The position numbers and the translations under genes are program-made. This document shows, piece after piece, positions 1 to 10,038 of a DNA stretch of 64,000 bases (positions within the stretch are counted from its first letter, which is position 1; each line of letters opens with the position of its first letter). The stretch comes from Pyrus communis (Eukaryota; Streptophyta; Magnoliopsida; Rosales; Rosaceae), in NCBI RefSeq assembly GCF_963583255.1, contig NC_084816.1, positions 8,816,600 to 8,880,599 of the forward strand, in the 5' to 3' direction. The notes beneath the pieces are model-generated. The model searched no databases. It worked only from the letters and a program-made list of their open reading frames with translations, and was not told where the DNA came from.

Positions 1-1711
1 TTTCATCAAGTATAACATAAGATTTTGTGGTATCCACTAGTGTAAATATTTTAAATTGAAGATCAAATTCATTCATTGTATTCATATAGGGTCAAGGAGT
101 GTAGCTGTAAAAAATCATCAAAATCAGAGTTAAAATAACTGTTAAATCGTGATTTTTCGTTTATAACTGTTGAAAAGTTTTGTCTCGTTACTTGATCTCT
201 AAATGTTTGTATTTTGCAATTTTTGGGGTATGCGATCTCGAAGCATATATAAACAAGTTTGACGGTTGGATCGTTGAAATTAGTTTTGTAGGATACGTAT
301 CCTATCAAAATGATAGATTCACTAACACTTAAGAGTTTATTTATACTTTCATCAAGTATAACATAAGATTTTGTGGTATCCACTAGTGTAAATATTTTAA
401 ATTGAAGATCGAATTCATTCATTGTATTCATATAGGATCAAGGAGAGTAGCTGTAAAAAATCATCAAAATCGGAGTTAAAATAACCGTTAAATAGTAATT
501 TTTCGTTTATAACCGTCAAAAAGTTTTGTTTCGTTACTTGATCTCTGAATGTTTGTTTTTTGCAATTTTTGGTGTATGCGATCTCGAAGCATATATAAAC
601 AAGTTTGACGGTTGGATCGTTGAAATTAGTTTCGTAGGATGCGTATCCCATCAAAACAATAGATTCACTAACACTCGAGAGTTTATTTATACTTTCATCA
701 AGTATAACATAAGATTTTGTGGTATCCACTAGTGTAAATATTTTAAATTGAAGATCAAATTCATTCATTGTATTCATATAGGGTCAAGGAGTGTAGCTGT
801 AAAAAATCATCAAAATCAGAGTTAAAATAACTGTTAAATCGTGATTTTTCGTTTATAACTGTTGAAAAGTTTTGTCTCGTTACTTGATCTCTAAATGTTT
901 GTATTTTGCAATTTTTGGGGTATGCGATCTCGAAGCATATATAAACAAGTTTGACGGTTGGATCGTTGAAATTAGTTTTGTAGGATGCGTATCCTATCAA
1001 AATGATAGATTCACTAACACTTAAGAGTTTATTTATACTTTCATCAAGTATAACATAAGATTTTGTGGTATCCACTAGTGTAAATATTTTAAATTGAAGA
1101 TCGAATTCATTCATTGTATTCATATAGGATCAAAGAGAGTAGCTGTAAAAAATCATCAAAATCGGAGTTAAAATAACCGTTAAATAGTAATTTTTCGTTT
1201 ATAACCGTCAAAAAGTTTTGTTTCGTTACTTGATCTCTGAATGTTTGTTTTTTGCAATTTTTGGTGTATGCGATCTCGAAGCATATATAAACAAGTTTGA
1301 CGGTTGGATCGTTGAAATTAGTTTCGTAGGATGCGTATCCCATCAAAATGATAGATTCACTAACACTTGAGAGTTTATTTATACTTTTATCAAGTATAAC
1401 ATAAGATTTTGTGGTGTAAATATTTTAAATTGAAGATTGAATTCATTCATTGTATTTATATAAGGTCAAGGAGTATAGCTGTAAAAAATCATCAAAATCA
1501 AAGTTAAAACAACTGTTAAATCGTGATTTTTCATTTATAACCGTCGAAAAGTTTTGTCTCGTTACTTAATCTTTGAATGTTTTTTTTTTTTGCAAATTTT
1601 GGCGTATGCGATCTCGAAGCATATATAAACAAGTTTGACGGTTGGATCATTGAAATAAGTTTCATAGGATACGTATCCCATCAAAACAATACATTAACTA
1701 ACACTTAGAGT
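1..1711. repeat. 346-bp satellite array with 692-bp A-B higher-order unit
   Basis: Five consecutive units begin at 1, 347, 693, 1039 and 1385, an exact 346-bp period for the first four. Units 1 and 3 are almost identical, as are units 2 and 4, while neighbours differ at many sites, so the true repeat is a 692-bp dimer. The fifth unit is more diverged, with a 10-bp loss near 1415 and a T-run near 1580. The array starts at the window edge and may continue leftwards. On the minus strand each of the first three units carries a 120-codon open frame that overlaps the next by 17 bp; the fourth is open only in part. Differences between A and B frames are mostly amino-acid changing, so I read this as non-coding satellite DNA that happens to be open. 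Confidence 0.9.
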
Positions 1712-1730
1712 TTCTTTGGGTTAAATATTA

Positions 1731-1816
1731 GGCGGGAAATGGATGGATATAGGCTACAAAATTTCCCAAACATTAGGCGGGAAATGGATGAAACTCTTGA
1801 AATATTAGGCGGGAAA
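1731..1816. promoter_or_regulatory. Three GGCGGGAAA (E2F-like) motifs
   Basis: The nonamer GGCGGGAAA occurs at 1731-1739, 1776-1784 and 1808-1816, each time preceded by a form of ATTAGG or ATATTAGG. Its complement TTTCCCGCC matches the consensus bound by plant E2F/DP cell-cycle factors. The three copies sit between the satellite and a truncated DNA element, with no recognisable gene close by. Binding is inference from the motif alone. The copies could equally be a short degenerate tandem repeat with no regulatory role. Confidence 0.45.
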
Positions 1817-2274
1817 TTAATTATTATAATTTGTTTATGTGTTTGGTATTTTTAAATTACTTGATATTTTTATTTTTAATGTGTTTTATGATTTTTAATC
1901 TCAATCTTTGCCTATAATATACTATAAAAATAAATAAATAAATAAAACTTAAATTTTAAAATTTATATAGAATAATAATAGAATAATAATTAATAAACAA
2001 TATATACATATTCATTATATCTATTGCATTTTATAGTAAGTTTTTTTTAGTAGTGTAAAAAATTAAAATCATCAAAATAGCATTTTTCTTATCGTGTCGA
2101 AACAGGTTACCTGCGTGTCACTCTCGTGTAAACCTGTTAAGGACCCGTTATTAACGGGTTATTATCGTGTGACCCGATAATGACCCGATTAGTTATCGTG
2201 TTGCCCGAAACTCGTTATTTTCGTGTCATTTACGTGTCGTGTTAACGGGTCATGTAAGAAATTGCCAGGTCTAA
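1814..2274. mobile_element. Truncated copy of the DNA element at 10039-11125
   Basis: The sequence from about 1814 matches the second half of the element at 10039-11125 almost base for base. Shared parts include the AAATAAATAAATAAAT run, the ATATACATATTCATTATATC stretch and the ACCCGTTATTAACGGGTT-rich end. It finishes with the same terminal motif, TTGCCAGGTCTA. The left half is missing, and the junction falls at the third GGCGGGAAA motif. No coding capacity is visible. Confidence 0.7.
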
Positions 2275-2279
2275 ATGAA

Positions 2280-2500
2280 GTGATGGATTTCATCAAGGGC
2301 CGTTGAGGCTTGATCTTGAATTGAAATGAAAGTTTTCTTCAAGGGCCGTAGAGGCTTGATCTTGAAGGAAGTGATAGATTTCGTCAAGGGCCGTAGAAAC
2401 TTGATCCTGAACGAAACATTTCTTCAAGGGTCGTTAAGGCTTGTTCTTGAATAGAAAGGAATTTTTTTTTTCTTCAAGGGCTGTAGAGGCTTGATCTTGA
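2280..2500. repeat. Degenerate tandem repeat, CAAGGGCCGT-AGAGGCTTGATCTTGAA type
   Basis: Five degenerate copies of a unit with the core TCAAGGGCCGTAGAGGCTTG plus ATCTTGAA follow each other between 2280 and 2500. They are separated by A-rich spacers, with a spacing of roughly 50-60 bp. Similar cores appear once or twice in the gypsy LTR at 9120-9280, which links the block to that retroelement family. Confidence 0.7.
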
Positions 2501-2774
2501 AAGAAATTTTGAAAATGGATAAATCGGCACATACTTATTGTACGTATTTGATTTTCCATAATCTTTGACAAAATGCATTTGGTGCATTTTGAATTTTTCC
2601 TTGTGGTTGTAGGAAAAATGTTTTCCTTCCTTCGATAGGAATCCCTTTCAATTTTCGTAACGAGGGGGACTTTCTTCAAAGTGTTGGAAAGCTTTTAATG
2701 ATTTCCTTCAAGGTCTTGGAAAGTTTTAACGCTTGTCCTTGAGTGAGTAGGATGTGCATTTTCCTTTCCCTTTT

Positions 2775-3010
2775 TCTTTCCCATGGCAAAGAGGGTATTT
2801 TTCTTTCCTCTTTTGTTTTCCACAACAAGGAAGAAGTCTTTTTTTCTTCCTTGTTTTGATTTTCCACGGCAAGGAAGGAGTTTTTCTTCCTTATTTTGGT
2901 TTTCCCACGACATGGAAGCAATCTTTCTTCCTTGTTTTGATTTTTTACAGCAAGGAGGAAATATTTTTTATTCCCCTTTTGATTCCCCATGGCAAGGAGG
3001 TATCCTGCTT
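2775..3010. repeat. Degenerate tandem repeat of about 57 bp (CTTCCTTGTTTTGATTTTCC type)
   Basis: Four to five copies of a pyrimidine-rich unit (GGCAAGGAAG, TTTTTCTTCC, TTGTTTTGATTTTCC) occur in a row. Both strands carry open frames through the array because the unit has few stops. These frames are low complexity and I do not consider them genes. Confidence 0.7.
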
Positions 3011-3513
3011 TCCTTTTTTTTGTTTTTTGTTTTGGGAACATGTTGTCTGACTTGCACGCCCAGTTTGAGGTTGATTTCTCTTTGAAAATTCTGAAAAGGT
3101 ATAGGAAATGTAGCTTTATCCCTTATCTTTCCAGAAATATATCGCATGCCACTAGGAAAAATCGGGAAGGCTTCAACTTTGTACTTTCCTACAGCTGCGC
3201 AATCTTAACGGGAAAGCAACTGCTGCGGGAATGATTTAAAAAACTGGAATGTTTGGCTTTAGGGAAAATTATGAAATTTGGATATAATGATCCTCAGCCA
3301 CTTAGCTTCCTTCTCCAATTGGCCTTGCATCAAAATCCTTCCGGAAAGTTAAATTATCATAAAAAACGTCCTACTTGCACATATTGGCTGTAACTTGCCA
3401 TTTTTGCTTGGAATTTGCTTCCTTCTTTTGGTGGGAATGTGCTTCCTTGTTTTGATTTTCCTTTTGCTAGTTAGGTATGTATTTCCCTTATAGCATTAGG
3501 AAGCAATTGACCC

Positions 3514-3524
3514 CTATATATAGG
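3514..3524 (+). promoter_or_regulatory. TATA-like box CTATATATAGG
   Basis: CTATATATAGG at 3514 is a strong plant TATA match. It lies upstream of the GC-richer repeat arrays at 3631-4222 and of the ATG near 4262. In a retroelement context it would be the LTR promoter on the plus strand. No transcript start can be deduced from sequence alone. Confidence 0.4.
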
Positions 3525-3630
3525 ACAATTGGGTGTGCATTTTTTTACACACACAATTGCTTGTCGTGGACTACCTTGAAGCTTTTGCCGTGGGCTTGCT
3601 GCTGTTGCCGTGCCCTTTTTGTCGCTTAGA

Positions 3631-3892
3631 GCTTGTTGCAGTGCGTCACTTTTACCGTGTGGGGTTGTGCAAACGACTGCAGCGAGTTTATGTTGTGTAG
3701 TGCTTTTTGGTCACAACTTTCCTCCGTGGTGACATTTTTGTGCTTCTTGCCGCTGCTTGGAGCTTGTTGCAGTGAGTCACTTTTACCGTGTGGGGTTGTG
3801 CAAAAGACTACGGCGAGTTTATGCTGTGTAGTGCCTTTTGGTCACAACTTTCCTCGGTGGTGACGTTGTTGTGCAGTGCAAGAAACTGCTTG
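3631..3892. repeat. 131-bp tandem duplication (GCTTGTTGCAGTG unit)
   Basis: GCTTGTTGCAGTG begins at 3631 and again at 3762, a period of 131 bp. The units share the GTCACTTTTACCGTGTGGGG segment and the TTGGTCACAACTTTCCTC segment with a few substitutions. The array passes directly into a second, different repeat at 3860. Confidence 0.8.
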
Positions 3893-4222
3893 CGTGATCA
3901 TTAGGTAGCATTTTTGTTTTCTTGGTATTGTAGCGCACTTTGAAGGACCATTATGTAGCTGCCCTTTTCGCCGTGCAGTGCAAGAAACTGCTTGCGTAAT
4001 TGCTGTGGGGTTGTGTAGTGCGATTACATGGCGTTTTGGTTTTCTTTGCTACTGTAACGCACTTCGAAGGACTATCTTGTAGTTGCTCTCTTCGCCGTGC
4101 AGTGCAAGAAATTGCTTGCGTAATCGTTGCGGGGTTGCGTAGTGAGATTACGTGGCGTTTTGGTTTTCTTAGCTACTGTACCATGCTTTGAAGGACCATC
4201 CTATAGCTGCCCTCTTCGCCGT
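3860..4222. repeat. About 120-bp tandem repeat, three units (GTGCAGTGCAAGAAACTGC)
   Basis: GTGCAGTGCAAGAAACTGC or a near copy starts at about 3871, 3975 and 4098. Each is followed by a version of TTTTGGTTTTCTT, the GTAACGCACTTCGAAGGAC segment and CCTCTTCGCCGTGC. The three units differ by scattered substitutions and small indels. Confidence 0.75.
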
Positions 4223-4776
4223 GCTTTTCGAGCTTTTGTGGCTAATTTTCTTTTCGTCATTATGACTTCATCAAAGTCATCCTTCAACGCTTACGAGATT
4301 TGTCTCGCATGTCTTTTGCTTTAGTAGAGCGATTTTTCTTTCTTTGCCGCCCCACTTTTGTGCTTACGTTGCTTTGTTTATTTTGTTGCACCCATGATAT
4401 TTTTCAAGTGCTTTAAGAATAATGCCATTACCATTCTAGCGAAGGAAAGCGATTCGCAAGATAAGGGAATAACGTTGAAGCTTTGTGCGTCGTTGACTTG
4501 CCCTAAGGAGCTTGTTTTTCCTGCAAAAGACAACTTGATGCACATCAAGTTGTGGTCTTCTGAAGTGTCTTGGGAAGTGACAAATTTTTGTCGATCAACT
4601 ACGAAGAAGAAAGCGTGTACATTGAGGATTCTTATCTTGAATCCTTTGCACCATGCTCGTGACAATTAGCTTCTTCGCTATCGTATCCCTTGCGAAGCTG
4701 TGACTTAGAGTGGCGCGTTGTCGACTACTAGAGAAGTCGTCTTTGTTTTTTGGTCATTTTGTAATAAGGCTATGTA

Positions 4777-4870
4777 GGGCTGGGTTCAGTTTTTTGCCAA
4801 AATCGAAACTGAACCGAAATTTCGGTTCGGGTTTTTTTTTTCCCTTTCAATAGCAAAAAAAATTCCTAAT
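4777..4870. mobile_element. Terminal fragment of a GGGCTGGGTTCAG element
   Basis: GGGCTGGGTTCAGTTTTTT is followed by AACTGAACCGAAATTTCGGTTCGGG, a self-complementary, C/G-patterned end like those of short hAT-type elements. A related sequence with AACCGAAAGC and GGTTCGG motifs lies at 19215-19345. Only the end is recognisable here. It lies at the boundary of the old gypsy element. Confidence 0.35.
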
Positions 4871-4981
4871 AAAACATTGTTGTTGATTCAGTTCAAAACG
4901 TCACAAATTATAAGGGTTAGTGAATCTTCTAGTTGTAGAAAATCACAAACAAATCATTGCAACTAGGATCTAGAATTATTT

Positions 4982-5146
4982 ATGTGAACAAGGAGCTATC
5001 CCACAGTTCCCACTTGCATTTCCGAAATGATGCCTCGCAACAATCACTTGAATTCCATGGTTTCCTACAGCAATGGAAGCGGCTATGTCTTCAAGGTCGA
5101 GTTCAATTTGCCCTTGTTATGCTAGCTTTATGATGAGCTCTTTAAG
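4982..5146 (-). pseudogene. gypsy gag, distal piece beyond the nested solo LTR
   Basis: On the minus strand the gag frame resumes at 5146 with KELIIKLA, a stop, then QGQIELDLEDIA. This is the continuation expected directly after the knuckle region of this gag family. The reading joins the 7412-8997 piece in frame when the solo LTR and one copy of the TTAAG duplication are ignored. One TAA stop interrupts it. Confidence 0.7.
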
Positions 5147-7411
5147 TGACACGCCCCAACCTCGATATCCCTAAATATTAGGGTAGGCACGTGCTGGTCG
5201 ACACCCGAGGGTGACGAAGCCATTTAAAATATGCATACAACTAAAATATATGGTTAGAACAGATTAAACTAAAGCAGAATCGTGTTTACAGCATACAACT
5301 AAGTAAAAATAATGTGAAAGAACTACTATAGAAAGGTACGAACCAAGGAATGAGACTCACACCGAAGAGGCTCGAAGATGCCTAAATGGGAATGTCCTGA
5401 CGCTGTGATCATATGCCTTGAATCTAATTCCTGAGGGGGCGTAAAAACAGAAAATGTGAGTGGACCATAAATTATAATAATACTAATAGTAAGAAAACCA
5501 GTTTATTGTAGAACATATTAACCCCCTGTTTTGAAAACACACACACACACACACACGCACACATATAATATTACATATAGGTTTTATGAAAAACCCTAGC
5601 ATGCAGTGTAAAACATTTGTGAAACATCGTAAATCATATCCGTGCTGTACTCAACTAGGGGTATCATAGTTACCCGAAGGCAGTACTTGTCCATCACTCA
5701 AAGGTGAAACTGTATAACCTGTCCATCACCCGAAGGTAAAGCTGAATAACCTGTCCATCACCCACAAGTGAAATTGAATCAAATAGCATAACATCCATAC
5801 TAACACTAATCGTGGCTAGTGAAGTTGTCCGACACCGTTTTCGACGGTGAAGCTAGGGGTATATAATATATCATATCTCACTCCTCCATCATCTATGTCC
5901 TATGGCCATAGACATAATACCCGTGGTGTGCGGATGTGCCGTATGATAACCCACTAAGTAAGCACCAAAAACATATCTCAAAATCCCACTCAAATCTGGA
6001 GCTCGAAAGCTCAAAGTCCAATCTTATAAATCATAGAAACTTTCTAGCTCAATTCATCAATATAAATCATAATGAATCCATATCCGTAAATCCATCATAT
6101 AAATCATAATCGAAATCCATATACGCAAATCCAATAATTCATATCCGCTCGTAAAAACATAATTTTCGATAAATCATAATATTTCGTAAAGCAACTTAAT
6201 TAAATCATGAATTCTATATAAACCATAATTATATAAATTCGTAAAACATAATATCAAACAAATTAAATGCATGAAATATGAAATGCATGCTAGGCTAATA
6301 TTTTATAAAAATATATAAGTTATGAAGGGGTTCACTCGCAAGTTTTCCATTGCCCGAAAGCAGCTCGAACTATCGAGAATGTGATCACTTCCTGCCAATG
6401 CGCCTAAACACAATTAGGAACCTATTAGCAAAACTCTACTAAAACGTTATAATTTTGGAAAACGGTTGGCGGATTCGGATTCTGCCACCCCGACTTGCCG
6501 AAAAATCTAACAACTCCAAGAATTCCCAAATTTTACAGGAATGAAGATCTCAATGAGATGAAAAACTTTCATACCTGTGACTAAGACCAATTTTGAAAAG
6601 CCCCAATTTCACTAAAACCCTTCAGAAACCTTATAAAGGGTGTTTCTATATTCACCTCAAATCGATTTCAGTGCTCCAACCAATGATTGGGCATTATTCT
6701 TGAGCTCAAGGGGAGTTGTTTGATGGTGGGGATCGATGAGATTGCATTCAGAAATGGCGAATCGCTGCTTAGAGACTCACAGGTTGTCGTCGGAGCTAAT
6801 GACTTTGAACTTCACAATTTAGAGCCCAATTCCTTCGATTTTTGGGTGGAATGTGAAGAAGGAAGGTTGTGGAGTTGGTTTTAGGTGGTTAAGTGATGTA
6901 ATTCGCTGAAAAACGGATGAAAAACAGCTGGATTCCATGGCTACCATTCTGGTTTGGTCGGAAAAGGAGAAACAGGTTGTGGATCCCATGCTTCTCCTCT
7001 CCCTCATTTTCTTTCCTTTCCTGCTCTCCCTATTGGTCACTCTCTCTCTTCCTTTCACTGATTGGTCCACACCCCTCCTTATTCCTAATTTCCTTTCCAT
7101 CACAGCCACACATATGGCATGACCATTCTTTTCTCCAGTAATCTGGAGCCTTCTAGAAAATGGTCAAATGACGATTTTATCCCTCTTTTTACTTGCCCAC
7201 AACTTCTTCGTTATAACTCTGAATTACATTTTGTTTGCGCCCACGTGTTCATAGCAACGAGTACTACCCAAATTGCCAAGAAAATAGATTTTATGTGGCA
7301 CGACAAGGTGGTCAACAAAAGTCAACATATTTGCCTTGAATGGCATTTTCATAAATTCACATTTTAAAATTATAAAAACTATAATTTTTGAGGACATGTC
7401 ATTACATTAAG
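5142..7411. mobile_element. 2,260-bp solo LTR with TTAAG target duplication, inserted in gag
   Basis: The insert 5147-7406 starts TGACACGCCCC and ends CATGTCATTACA. It is flanked by TTAAG at 5142-5146 and again at 7407-7411. TG...CA ends plus an exact 5-bp duplication are the signature of an LTR left by recombination between two LTRs. No coding domain of a retroelement lies inside. It holds an AC-rich microsatellite at about 5537-5560 and three degenerate CTGTCCATCACCC units at 5690-5770. The sequence is typical of long gypsy LTRs. Removing it restores continuity of the host gag reading. Confidence 0.85.
5537..5560. repeat. (AC)n microsatellite
   Basis: About ten AC units interrupted by one G (ACACACGCACACA) lie within the solo LTR. 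Confidence 0.9.
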
Positions 7412-8997
7412 GACGAAGCATTTGCCAATAGGATGGTTTATGATACGATGGTATTTGCAGTACCTAGGATCGTTAACGCGATTCATCTCTTCGGGGCATT
7501 TGCATTCAGGCAACTTGATCACTTTCTTCTTTAGCAAGTCGTCTAGCATTGCGACCACATCAGAGTCCGGAAAAGGGTAGGTCTTTTGCTTCAGCTCCCT
7601 CAAGGTGTTTTTGTACCTATCTTGGATATGAGAAGGCTCACTTCATTTTATCTCATTCGCTTTGTTCTTAAAGGAGATCTTGACGGGCACAAGAGAGATC
7701 TTGATGGGGGCAGTGTTAACGGCAAAAGCTTCATTGGCGGGCTTCTTCCCAGTCTTATCTACCTTTGGAGCAAGCACCTTATCCTTCTTGAAGTTGGTGA
7801 TTGGCTCATTTTTCCCATGGTTGGCGATACTCAGCTCCATGTCGTGGGAACGAGTTTCCAGTTCCTTAAATGTCCTTGGCTTTATGCCTTAGAGAATGTA
7901 GTGTAGCCCCCAGTGCATGCCTTGAACACACATCTCAATGAAGGAGATTTCAGAAAGCCGATCCTTGCAATCCAGACTTAATGAACGCTATCTTTTGATG
8001 TAGTCGATGATCGGTTCATCCTTCCATTGCTTCGTACTCGTCAGCTCTAGCATGCTTACGATGCGGCAAGTGTTGTAGAAGTGGTTAATGAACTTTTTTT
8101 CAAGTTGATCCCAGCTGTTGATGGATTTGGGCTCGAGGTCGGTGTACTAGTCAAAGGCATTACCTTTTAGCGAGCGCATGAATTGCTTGACGAGGTAGTC
8201 TCCATTTGTCCCAGCGCTGTTGCAAGTTTCGATGAAATAAGCAATATGTTGTTTCAGATTACCCTTTCCATCGAATTGCATAAACTTTGGCGGCTGATAA
8301 CCCCTTAGCATCCTCAAGGCGTCAATCTTCTTGAAGTAAGGCTTTGAGTACAGTACGGAGTCATGCGAGCTTCCTTGGTACAACGCCTTAATGGTGCTAG
8401 TGATCATCTCCTGTAGCTGCTGGATAAAGAGAGATTCTATGAGCGCTGTTGCTTGGTCCAGCTTCTCCACCATTTTTTTCACCAGAGGTTCTTCATTTTC
8501 ATCGGTTTCCTCCTTTGGTGGATCAACCTTCGACTTAGCTTTGTCGTCGTGATGCTTCTCCAGATGGTTGACAAGCGTAGCAATTTGCAAGTCCTTATCT
8601 TCCATGATTTTTGTCAGCCTTGCAATTGCTTCACTTATTTGAGCTAGCTATTCCTTGATGGAAGTTATGCTAGTAGTCATGACTTGCATGGCTACGGGAC
8701 ACGAGGTGCTTGAGTCGGCATCAGAAGTTAAAAACTCAGAGTACTTCCTCGGACTTTCTTCCCTTGGTGCCCTTAATGAGGCCAGGGTGATCACAGGTTC
8801 GTGCCTTAGGTGCTCTTACTCATTCAGCAAAGTTGATGAAGAGGTGGAAGGCACGACAGAGAGAGAGTTCCTGCTTTGCTTTGGGCTGTGACGCCCAAAG
8901 TGCCACCACTTGTGGCAAAGATGCCCTTGTTCTTTGCATTGGTAGTGGGAAGAGCTTGATCCTTTCTTGATGCCATTTGTGCGAGTTTTGAAGACAT
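7412..8997 (-). pseudogene. gypsy gag, N-terminal and central part (broken)
   Basis: The likely start is the ATG at 8997, in a serine/threonine-rich leader. An open section at 8147-8605 carries the retrotransposon gag domain (MLRGYQPPKFMQFDGKGN and HIAYFIETCNSAG are the recognisable stretches). The reading then continues through several stops to 7379-7603, where a Cys/His knuckle, CKYHRIINHPIGKC, is preserved. The Gag protein would package element RNA into particles. Multiple stops and frame changes make it non-functional. The frame is interrupted after KCFVL by the solo LTR at 5147-7406. Confidence 0.8.
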
Positions 8998-9036
8998 AGA
9001 TGAGAGGCAGAGATGTCTCATTAGGTGTGCCAAATT

Positions 9037-9913
9037 TGTAAACAACAAAATTCCGTATCGAATGAAATAAGAACACGTGTACAAAGTAGATTTTTATTGA
9101 TGAAGATGCGTGATTGTTGATCCAAGGGTCGCGATGACTTGATCTCGGACAAACGGTTGAACGATTGCTTCAAGTTTTGAGTTTGAAAACAACGCATGGA
9201 TGATTTTCACCTCAAGGATGCGGCAAATGTGGTGTTTGATGCGGAATTTTGTCGCTTTAAGGGTCTTGGCGACTTGATCTTGAAATGAACGTTGCTACAA
9301 GTTTATAAGCTTGCAACAAAGTCTTGAAGGAATCAGCATAAGTGCTTGTTGATTCTTCAAGGAAATGCTTCGACTTTGGTCGAGAGAAAGCTTCGACTTT
9401 GGTTGAATGTTTTTCGAAAAGAGCTTTGGCAGTGTATTAGTCTTCAAAGGTTTGGCAGAGGTTCTTCTATGTAGAGATTTTTCGACCCTTATGCTTATGA
9501 GAGGACTTTGTATTTATAGGTTTCTCAAGGCTTGCCTTTGGGTGGATTTGGCCTTGAGTTGTGTCTTGATTCGTCCACGAGAGAATTTAGGCATGTTTTG
9601 TGTCTTAATTTCAGCCACTTTACTCCTTTGGCCGAAATTATGAGGCCTTGTTGCCTATTTGGTGAACAATCTTCAATTCTTGCTTGATTTATGAAGATGC
9701 CTTAACTTTCTTTCCAATTTTGAGAGCAATTTGGGCCCTTTTGCTGAATTTAAAGGATTTTTCTCCCTTTAGCCGAATTATGGGAATATTTTATAATTCC
9801 CTTGCTTGATTTGTGCCACATGTCATTGATGACTTGTCCATTTGTGATGAGTCATATGCCACGTGGAGCTTTGCGATGCATTCTTTGTATACAACGAAAA
9901 TTACATGTCTACA
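9037..9913 (-). repeat. 5' LTR of the minus-strand gypsy element
   Basis: On the plus strand the LTR starts TGTAAACAAC and ends ATGTCTACA, giving TG...CA termini and 877 bp. The inner edge (9037) abuts a primer-site-like stretch. A TATA box lies on the minus strand at 9511-9519 (CCTATAAATA), about 400 bp into the LTR, as expected for an LTR promoter. The second LTR cannot be matched confidently; 2275-2500 shares only a motif. No target duplication can be checked. Confidence 0.7.
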
Positions 9914-10038
9914 GATTGTTCTCTCTCTCTCTCTCTTGTCTATCTTCTTCTTCATTCTTCACAGCCTATCTTAACAGTGACCATTATTATGTTTTTTGGT
10001 CAAATAATGCCACTATTTTAAGAAAAGAGACCTAGGAC
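9914..10038. other. Short spacer with (CT)n run
   Basis: Between the gypsy LTR and the DNA element at 10039 lies a CT microsatellite (about 9920-9938) followed by ordinary AT-rich sequence. No gene is seen. Confidence 0.6.

Larger units (their letters stand above)
2275..4776. mobile_element. Retroelement-derived non-coding block built of several tandem arrays
   Basis: No host gene is recognisable. The block holds four kinds of short tandem repeat (listed separately), a TATA-like site at 3514 and small open frames. The motif TCAAGGGCCGTAGAGGCTTG near 2275-2500 resembles AAGGGTCTTGGCGACTTGATC in the gypsy LTR at 9037-9913, in the same orientation. This may therefore be the far LTR or untranslated region of a related element. 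An open frame at 4358-4669 (plus strand, about 100 codons) has no family I recognise. Alternative: an unrelated non-autonomous LTR element on the plus strand, led by the TATA site. Confidence 0.4.
4870..9913 (-). mobile_element. Decayed Ty3/gypsy (Tat-like) element: 5' LTR and gag, split by a solo LTR
   Basis: Read on the minus strand, the element has a 5' LTR (9037-9913), a primer-site-like TTTGGCACACC directly after it, and then a gag region from about 8997 downwards. Gag stops at the nested solo LTR (5147-7406) and resumes at 5146. No protease, reverse transcriptase or integrase is seen before the region changes character at about 4870. This is either a non-autonomous element or a 3'-deleted one. 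Tat-like affiliation comes from the gag knuckle region, which has the CKYHR...HPIGKC pattern. Confidence 0.75.

Noticed and set aside
69..1346. Four similar 79-120-codon minus-strand frames as a protein family
   Set aside because: They follow the satellite period exactly and overlap each other, and their differences are mostly amino-acid changing; the fifth unit is broken. Best explained as open satellite DNA.
2434..3234. Several Lys- or Phe-rich frames on both strands
   Set aside because: They run through a pyrimidine-rich tandem repeat and show no domain.
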